The notes beneath the pieces were generated by a model. That model saw only the letters and a list, made by a program, of their open reading frames with translations, made no database searches and was not told the DNA's origin. A program made the translations under genes and the position numbers. From assembly GCA_006227875.1 (NCBI GenBank), contig SBFI01000156.1, positions 1 to 5,749 of the forward strand: a stretch of 5,749 nucleotides of DNA, read 5' to 3'. Shown here in pieces: positions 3,644 through 5,749 of the stretch; the first letter of the stretch is position 1; each line of letters begins with the position of its first letter. The stretch is from Acidobacteriota bacterium (lineage in GTDB: Bacteria > Acidobacteriota > Thermoanaerobaculia > Multivoradales > JAHEKO01).

Positions 3644-5749
3644 ATGAAAAAGCCAGGTGTGCTGCTGATCATTCTTGCGTTGACGTTGCCGTTCGCCGCG
3701 GCGGAGGACGACGACTCGGCCAAGGGCATGACCTCGAAGGCCTTCAAAGGGCTGAAGTTTCGCAGCATCGGACCCGCCCTGATGTCGGGCCGCATCGCCG
3801 ACATCGCCATCCACCCGACCGACCTCTCGATCTGGTACGTGGCGGTGGGATCGGGCGGTGTCTGGAAGACCACGAACTCCGGAACGACCTGGGAGCCGAT
3901 CTTCGACGATGAAAAGTCCTACTCGATCGGCTGCGTCGTCCTCGACCCGACCAACCCGGAGATCGTGTGGGTGGGCACCGGCGAGAACGTCGGTGGCCGC
4001 CACGTCGGCTACGGCGACGGGATTTACAGGAGCCTCGACGGCGGGTCGAGCTGGAAGAACATGGGGCTGACCGACTCCGAGCACATCTCCGAGATCATCG
4101 TCGACCCCACCGATCCGAAAACCGTCTATGCCGCCTCGCAGGGGCCCCTGTGGTCACCGGGCGGTGAGCGCGGGTTGTTCAAGACGACCGACGGCGGCCA
4201 GACCTGGACCAAAATCCTGTCGGACGGTGAGTGGACAGGTGTCACCGATGTCGTCATGGATCCACGCGACTCCAAGGTCCTCTACGCGGCCACCTGGCAG
4301 CACCACCGGACGGTGGCGACGGTCATCGACGGCGGCCCGGAAACCGGGATCCACCGAACGACCGACGGCGGTGCGAGCTGGACGCAACTCAAGAGCGGCC
4401 TCCCCAAGGGAAATATGGGCAAGATCGGCCTGACGATCTCACCCCAGAACCCGGATGTTGTTTATGCCGTCATCGAGCTCGACAACCGCAAGGGCGGCTT
4501 CTGGCGCAGCACCAACCGCGGTGCGAGCTGGGAGAAGCGCTCCGACGCCGTCTCCGGCGGCACCGGTCCCCACTACTACCAGGAGCTGGAAGCGAGCCCA
4601 CATGCCTTTGACCGTATCTACATCCTGGACACGCGGATGCAGGTTTCAGACGACGGCGGCAGGACCTTCCGGCGGGTCAAGAACACCGCCAAGCACGTCG
4701 ACAACCACGCCCTCGCATTTCGCGCCGATGATCCCGATTGGCTGCTCGTCGGCACCGATGGCGGGCTGTATGAGACCTTCGACCTGGCCGAAAACTGGCG
4801 ATTCATCGCCAACCTGCCGGTGACCCAGTTCTACAAGCTGGCGGTCGACGACGCGGAACCCTTCTACAACGTCTACGGCGGCACCCAGGACAACAACACC
4901 CAGGGCGGGCCGATCCGGACCGACAGCGTCAACGGAATCGCCAACCGCGACTGGTTCATCACCCTCAGCGCCGACGGCCACCAGCCGGCTACGGAGCCTG
5001 GCAACCCGGACATCGTCTACTCCGAGAGCCAGAACGGACGCCTTCACCGCACCGACCGCACCACCGGCGGCGTGGTCTACATCCAACCCCAGCCCGAGCC
5101 CGGCGATCCACCCGAGCGATTCAACTGGGACTCGCCGATTCTCGTCAGCCCGCACTCTCCGACTCGGATCTACTTCGCATCCCAGCGGGTATGGCGCTCG
5201 GATAACCGCGGCGACAGCTGGACCCCGGTGAGTCCCGACCTCACCAGGAACGAGGACCGGCTGCTGTTACCGGTGATGGGTCGCCAGTGGAGCTCGACTG
5301 CGCCGTGGGACCTCGTGGCGATGTCCAACTACAACACCATTACTTCGCTTGCCGAGTCGCCGATCGTGGAAGGCCTGCTGTGGGCCGGCACCGATGACGG
5401 GCTGCTGCAAGTCAGTTCCGACAACGGCGCCAACTGGACGAAGATCCCGGTCGGCGATCTGCCGGGGGTCCCCGCCACCGCATTCGTCAACGACATCAAG
5501 GCCGACCTCTTCGATGCCGACACCGTTTACGTCTGTCTCGACAACCACAAGTACGGCGACTTCAGGCCCTATCTGGTCAAAAGCACGGACCGCGGCCGCA
5601 GCTGGCGATCGATCGCCGGTGATCTGCCGGATCGCCACCTGGTCTGGCGGTTGGTTCAGGACCACGTCAAGCCGGGTCTGCTCTTCGCAGCGACCGAGTT
5701 CGGGATCTTCTTCACCGTCGACGGCGGCAGCAGCTGGGTCGAACTGACG
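3644..5749 (+). CDS. Secreted Asp-box (BNR/VPS10-like) beta-propeller protein, 3' end missing
   Basis: The frame is open from ATG 3644 to the last base, giving 702 residues with no stop, so this is a 5' partial gene. Relatives are commonly around 1,000 residues (from memory), so roughly a quarter to a third may be missing. Residues 1-20 form a signal peptide (MKK, a hydrophobic core, then FAAA-ED), so the protein is exported. It opens with FRSIGPALMSGRIADIAIHP, typical of the WD40/YVTN/BNR-like proteins often labelled sortilin- or VPS10-like. I count ten Asp-boxes of the form S/T-x-D/N-x-G-x-S/T-W/F at residues 76-83, 130-137, 181-188, 239-246, 289-296, 335-342, 519-526, 591-598, 647-654 and 691-698, most preceded by DPxxP-xxVYA-type strands. 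That suggests two stacked propellers. Asp-boxes are structural, so neither sialidase activity nor a binding partner can be inferred. The start is supported by the signal peptide; a G-rich tract just upstream is the only ribosome-site candidate. Confidence 0.9.
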   Translation, partial: MKKPGVLLIILALTLPFAAAEDDDSAKGMTSKAFKGLKFRSIGPALMSGRIADIAIHPTDLSIWYVAVGSGGVWKTTNSGTTWEPIFDDEKSYSIGCVVLDPTNPEIVWVGTGENVGGRHVGYGDGIYRSLDGGSSWKNMGLTDSEHISEIIVDPTDPKTVYAASQGPLWSPGGERGLFKTTDGGQTWTKILSDGEWTGVTDVVMDPRDSKVLYAATWQHHRTVATVIDGGPETGIHRTTDGGASWTQLKSGLPKGNMGKIGLTISPQNPDVVYAVIELDNRKGGFWRSTNRGASWEKRSDAVSGGTGPHYYQELEASPHAFDRIYILDTRMQVSDDGGRTFRRVKNTAKHVDNHALAFRADDPDWLLVGTDGGLYETFDLAENWRFIANLPVTQFYKLAVDDAEPFYNVYGGTQDNNTQGGPIRTDSVNGIANRDWFITLSADGHQPATEPGNPDIVYSESQNGRLHRTDRTTGGVVYIQPQPEPGDPPERFNWDSPILVSPHSPTRIYFASQRVWRSDNRGDSWTPVSPDLTRNEDRLLLPVMGRQWSSTAPWDLVAMSNYNTITSLAESPIVEGLLWAGTDDGLLQVSSDNGANWTKIPVGDLPGVPATAFVNDIKADLFDADTVYVCLDNHKYGDFRPYLVKSTDRGRSWRSIAGDLPDRHLVWRLVQDHVKPGLLFAATEFGIFFTVDGGSSWVELT

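Noticed and set aside
4646..5155. 169-codon minus-strand frame inside the propeller gene
   Set aside because: Val/Gly/Asp-rich antisense shadow; the plus strand carries regularly spaced Asp-boxes.
3644..5749. Sialidase or glycosidase function for the propeller protein
   Set aside because: Asp-boxes are structural and occur in many non-enzymatic propellers; I see no FRIP motif or catalytic Arg triad.
1..5749. CRISPR array, tRNA, rRNA or insertion sequence
   Set aside because: There are no regularly spaced repeats, no tRNA-like cloverleaf sequence, and no transposase or terminal inverted repeats.

Overview
The window comes from a high-GC bacterium with a double membrane: three of its four genes encode exported or periplasm-facing proteins. 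I cannot place the species. The long Asp-box (BNR/VPS10-like) secreted protein beside a Cys-less pentameric channel gene would suit Acidobacteriota or a related environmental phylum, but this is only a guess from gene content.

Layout. Positions 1-125 hold no gene I can support, only short dyads. Positions 126-1439 (minus) encode an NhaA-type Na+/H+ antiporter with its ion-binding aspartates and lysine intact. Positions 1440-1570 carry a strong hairpin terminator and probably the nhaA promoter. Positions 1571-2383 (minus) encode a secreted solute-binding protein of the amino-acid-binding class (SBP_bac_3, PBP type II). After a 106-bp divergent spacer, positions 2490-3509 (plus) encode a complete prokaryotic pentameric ligand-gated ion channel of the GLIC/ELIC and Cys-loop receptor superfamily. 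A 134-bp gap with a candidate promoter leads to an open reading frame from 3644 to the window end (plus), encoding at least 702 residues of a secreted Asp-box beta-propeller protein that runs off the edge.

How the genes may work together. The most interesting part is the back-to-back pair of solute-binding protein and ligand-gated channel. No ABC permease or ATPase gene lies in the window, and a terminator closes the binding-protein unit, so the binding protein looks like an orphan. An attractive inference is that it captures an amino-acid-like ligand in the periplasm and presents it to, or buffers it for, the channel's extracellular domain. The nearby Na+/H+ antiporter would fit an ion-homeostasis theme, but it has its own start and is separated by a terminator, so that link is weak. 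The propeller gene appears to be a separate unit.
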